Assembly (NCBI GenBank): GCA_017883485.1
Contig: JADGNM010000124.1
Span: 1 to 7,271 of the forward strand
Length of the DNA: 7,271 nucleotides
Direction: 5' to 3'
Source: Methanosarcina sp.
GTDB lineage: Archaea > Halobacteriota > Methanosarcinia > Methanosarcinales > Methanosarcinaceae
A program made the translations under genes and the position numbers. The notes beneath the pieces are model-generated. The model was not told where the DNA came from and did no database searches. It saw only the letters and a program-made list of their open reading frames with translations. Positions 6,129-7,271 of this stretch are shown here, piece by piece; the first letter of the stretch is position 1; every line of letters begins with the position of its first letter.

Positions 6129-6497
6129 TTAGTTTGGCTCACCAATTTTCCTTATTACGTCAAGCATGCCATCATGCTCAAAAGGTTTTACTATAAAACC
6201 CATAGAACCTATTTTCATTGATTCTGTTATCAGGGTCTGCTGCCCAAGAGAGGAGCTCATTGCGACTTTTGCCTCATTATCTATTACAAGAAGTTTTTTC
6301 AATGTCTCTTTCAAACCTATATCATCTGGCATAATTATATCCATTAACACGAGATCCGGCTTTACTTCCAAATATGTTTGAATTGCTTCGTCCCCATCAG
6401 CCACTTCAGCAACCACCTCGTGTCCGTGCTTTAAGAGAGTGTCTCTGACTATCATTCGCATTAATTCGGCATCGTCCACGATCATAACTCTTGCCAT
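6129..6497 (-). CDS. Stand-alone CheY-like response regulator (receiver domain only)
   Basis: This 122-residue protein is a single receiver domain with no output domain, the usual size for CheY-like proteins. It has the acidic pair D8-D9 (VMIVDD), the phospho-acceptor D53 in LVLMDIIMP, the switch Ser82 in AMSSSLGQQ, and the invariant Lys104 in FIVKPF. SALGQQ/SSLGQQ after the fourth strand is common in archaeal and Bacillus-like CheY proteins. The loop after D53 reads MPDDIGLKETLKK, one residue longer than the usual MPDM(D/N)G-I-EALKK pattern, which may alter the contact surface of helix 3. It would receive phosphate from a histidine kinase, but no kinase, che or fla gene is in the window, so the partner and output are unknown. 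The start is ATG with GAGGG (6505-6509) seven bases upstream. Its 5' flank overlaps what was once the 3' half of pdxS. Confidence 0.92.
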   Translation of the reverse strand: MARVMIVDDAELMRMIVRDTLLKHGHEVVAEVADGDEAIQTYLEVKPDLVLMDIIMPDDIGLKETLKKLLVIDNEAKVAMSSSLGQQTLITESMKIGSMGFIVKPFEHDGMLDVIRKIGEPN

Positions 6498-6537
6498 TTA
6501 TTTGCCCTCTTTTTTATTTTTTTCTGAAAAGAACTTT

Positions 6538-6547
6538 GATAAAATAT
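6538..6547 (-). promoter_or_regulatory. Candidate TATA box of the response regulator gene
   Basis: ATATTTTATC on the minus strand lies about 41 bp before the ATG, which would give a leader of about 20 nt containing the GAGGG ribosome site. The box lies in or right at the end of the eroded pdxS sequence. Motif match only. Confidence 0.33.
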
Positions 6548-7006
6548 GATCTCCATCCACATTCTTTTAGTCGAATACCCCATACAGTTTTTGTGGAAGA
6601 AAACTTTCTGATAACTCTAGGTGACTTAACTGTATTAGTTTTTTCGGTCCTTGTTGAGGGTGAAAACATCCGCTACTTACAACTGGCTATGCACACCAAG
6701 CCAACGCCAAGGGCTTCGAGAATTTCAGCTTCTACGAAGTGCCCGATTCTGGCTTTTGCCATTACAGGAATGGTAACCGTCTCAATTATCTGCTGGACGA
6801 TTTCAGGATTTGCCATCCGGGCAACTCCACCTGCCTCCTGATATCTGCGGGAACAGTTTGAAGGGCCATGGCAGCAACTGCTCCTGCTGCTTCTGAGATC
6901 CTTGCCTGTTCCGGTGTTGTCACGTCCATGATCACACCCCCTTTCTGCATACGTGCAAGCCCCGCTTGATAAGTTCGGTCCCGTGTCTTAATTTTTCAAA
7001 GTCCAT
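6545..7006 (-). pseudogene. pdxS: Decayed pdxS, pyridoxal 5'-phosphate synthase lyase (synthase) subunit
   Basis: Intact PdxS (about 290-300 residues) makes PLP with the glutaminase PdxT. Here ATG at 7006 starts [17 protein letters not shown] one-base loss near 6956 shifts the frame, then [19 protein letters not shown] and [10 protein letters not shown] follow. A second one-base loss near 6836 leads into [38 protein letters not shown] and LEALGV, stopping at 6673-6675. The family's catalytic-loop region after EALGV (DESEVLTPAD) is destroyed. Weaker traces continue in mixed frames: ADVFTLNKDRK (compare AD..HINKRK) and, near 6545-6615, KF..., VWGIRLKE (compare FVCGARxLxEA). The whole C-terminal half, with the phosphate-binding glycine motifs, is absent. 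The first half keeps near-perfect family residues, so death looks fairly recent, whereas the 3' part is worn or rearranged. The family is certain; the left boundary is approximate. Confidence 0.9.
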
Positions 7007-7034
7007 GAATGTCATCCATCATTTTACTGAATAA

Positions 7035-7044
7035 CTTTTATAAG
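7035..7044 (-). promoter_or_regulatory. Candidate TATA box of the dead pdxS gene
   Basis: CTTATAAAAG on the minus strand is 28-38 bp before the pdxS ATG (7006), the usual spacing for an archaeal promoter with a very short leader. If still active it would transcribe the pseudogene toward the response regulator. Confidence 0.35.
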
Positions 7045-7052
7045 ATATACGT

Positions 7053-7072
7053 TGATGAAACAAAGTTCATCA
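7053..7072. repeat. Inverted repeat (7-bp stem, 6-nt loop) with a nearby direct copy
   Basis: TGATGAA (7053-7059) and TTCATCA (7066-7072) are perfect complements around ACAAAG. The left arm plus loop start, TGATGAAACA, recurs at 7081-7090. It lies between the end of the sulfhydrylase gene and the pdxS promoter. It could be a weak terminator for the former or a regulator site; there is no T-run after it on the minus strand, which argues against a simple terminator. Confidence 0.4.
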
Positions 7073-7144
7073 GTATAAAATGATGAAACAGTGCTCACCA
7101 AAAATAAAATGAGAAAATCGCTTTATGTAAACTGGGTATGTCAG

Positions 7145-7271
7145 TTATACTTTTTCTAAAGCTTGTTCCAGATCTGAGATTATATCTTCTATGTCCTCAA
7201 TACCTATGGAAAGGCGTATGTAATCCGGCGTAACGCCTGTCGACTCCTGTTCAGCAGAGGTTAGCTGCTGG
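7145..7271 (-). CDS. metY: O-acetylhomoserine sulfhydrylase-type PLP enzyme, C-terminal end only
   Basis: The last 42 codons of a minus-strand gene enter from the right edge and end at TAA (7145-7147). They read [20 protein letters not shown] followed by [18 protein letters not shown]. This is the characteristic C-terminus of the Cys/Met-metabolism PLP enzyme family. The pattern QQL-EQ-GVTP-IRLSxGIE-DI-DLEQAL fits O-acetylhomoserine sulfhydrylase (MetY) best; such enzymes use sulfide and O-acetylhomoserine to make homocysteine. Cystathionine gamma-synthase or methionine gamma-lyase have similar tails, so the exact member is uncertain. The PLP lysine lies outside the window. Its neighbour, the dead pdxS, would have supplied PLP, but the two are separated by an inverted repeat and a promoter-like box. 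Confidence 0.82.
   Translation of the reverse strand, partial: QQLTSAEQESTGVTPDYIRLSIGIEDIEDIISDLEQALEKV

Noticed and set aside
6491..6841. A 116-codon plus-strand open frame
   Set aside because: It is antisense to the pdxS pseudogene and the receiver gene's promoter; its peptide has no family look, whereas the minus strand gives clear PdxS motifs.

Overview
The window looks like a piece of a mesophilic methanogen chromosome, most likely from Methanosarcina or a close relative. I infer this from long AT-rich intergenic stretches, archaeal TATA-like boxes, purine-rich Shine-Dalgarno sites with TTG and GTG starts, and gene content. It is inference from style; no 16S rRNA or other marker gene is present. 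Every intact gene lies on the minus strand, so the window reads right to left.

Layout from right to left. At the right edge (7145-7271) is the C-terminal end of a PLP-dependent sulfhydrylase of the O-acetylhomoserine (MetY) type. Next (about 6545-7006) is a decayed pdxS (pyridoxal 5'-phosphate synthase lyase subunit) with at least two frameshifts, in-frame stops and a strongly eroded 3' part. A stand-alone CheY-like receiver protein (6129-6497) follows. A gene-poor stretch of about 0.9 kb (5218-6128) holds a broken N-terminal remnant of a SAM-dependent methyltransferase on the plus strand (5979-6093), AT-rich promoter-like boxes, and a compact array of 15-17 bp and about 62 bp direct repeats (5285-5553).

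The core is a three-gene minus-strand operon. It runs from a 799-residue GT4 glycosyltransferase fused to an alpha/alpha-toroid-like C-terminal domain (TTG start, 5217), through a GH130 beta-mannoside phosphorylase/mannosidase-like protein (2754), to a GT4 glycosyltransferase fused to a full type II phosphomannose isomerase (ManC C-terminal) cupin (1699). The gaps are 63 and 29 bp. The left edge (1-104) carries a 5'-truncated, frameshifted remnant of cysD (sulfate adenylyltransferase small subunit).

How the genes may work together: two glycosyltransferases, a beta-mannoside-active GH130 protein and a mannose-6-phosphate isomerase-type cupin point to making and trimming or recycling a mannose-containing oligosaccharide. 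The product cannot be read from the sequence. The operon is flanked by at least three dead gene fragments (cysD, methyltransferase, pdxS), so it sits in a region of active gene turnover. The most interesting items are the GT4-PMI cupin fusion with its odd start, the GT4-toroid/GH130/GT4-PMI operon as a unit, the repeat array in front of it, and the set of gene relics.
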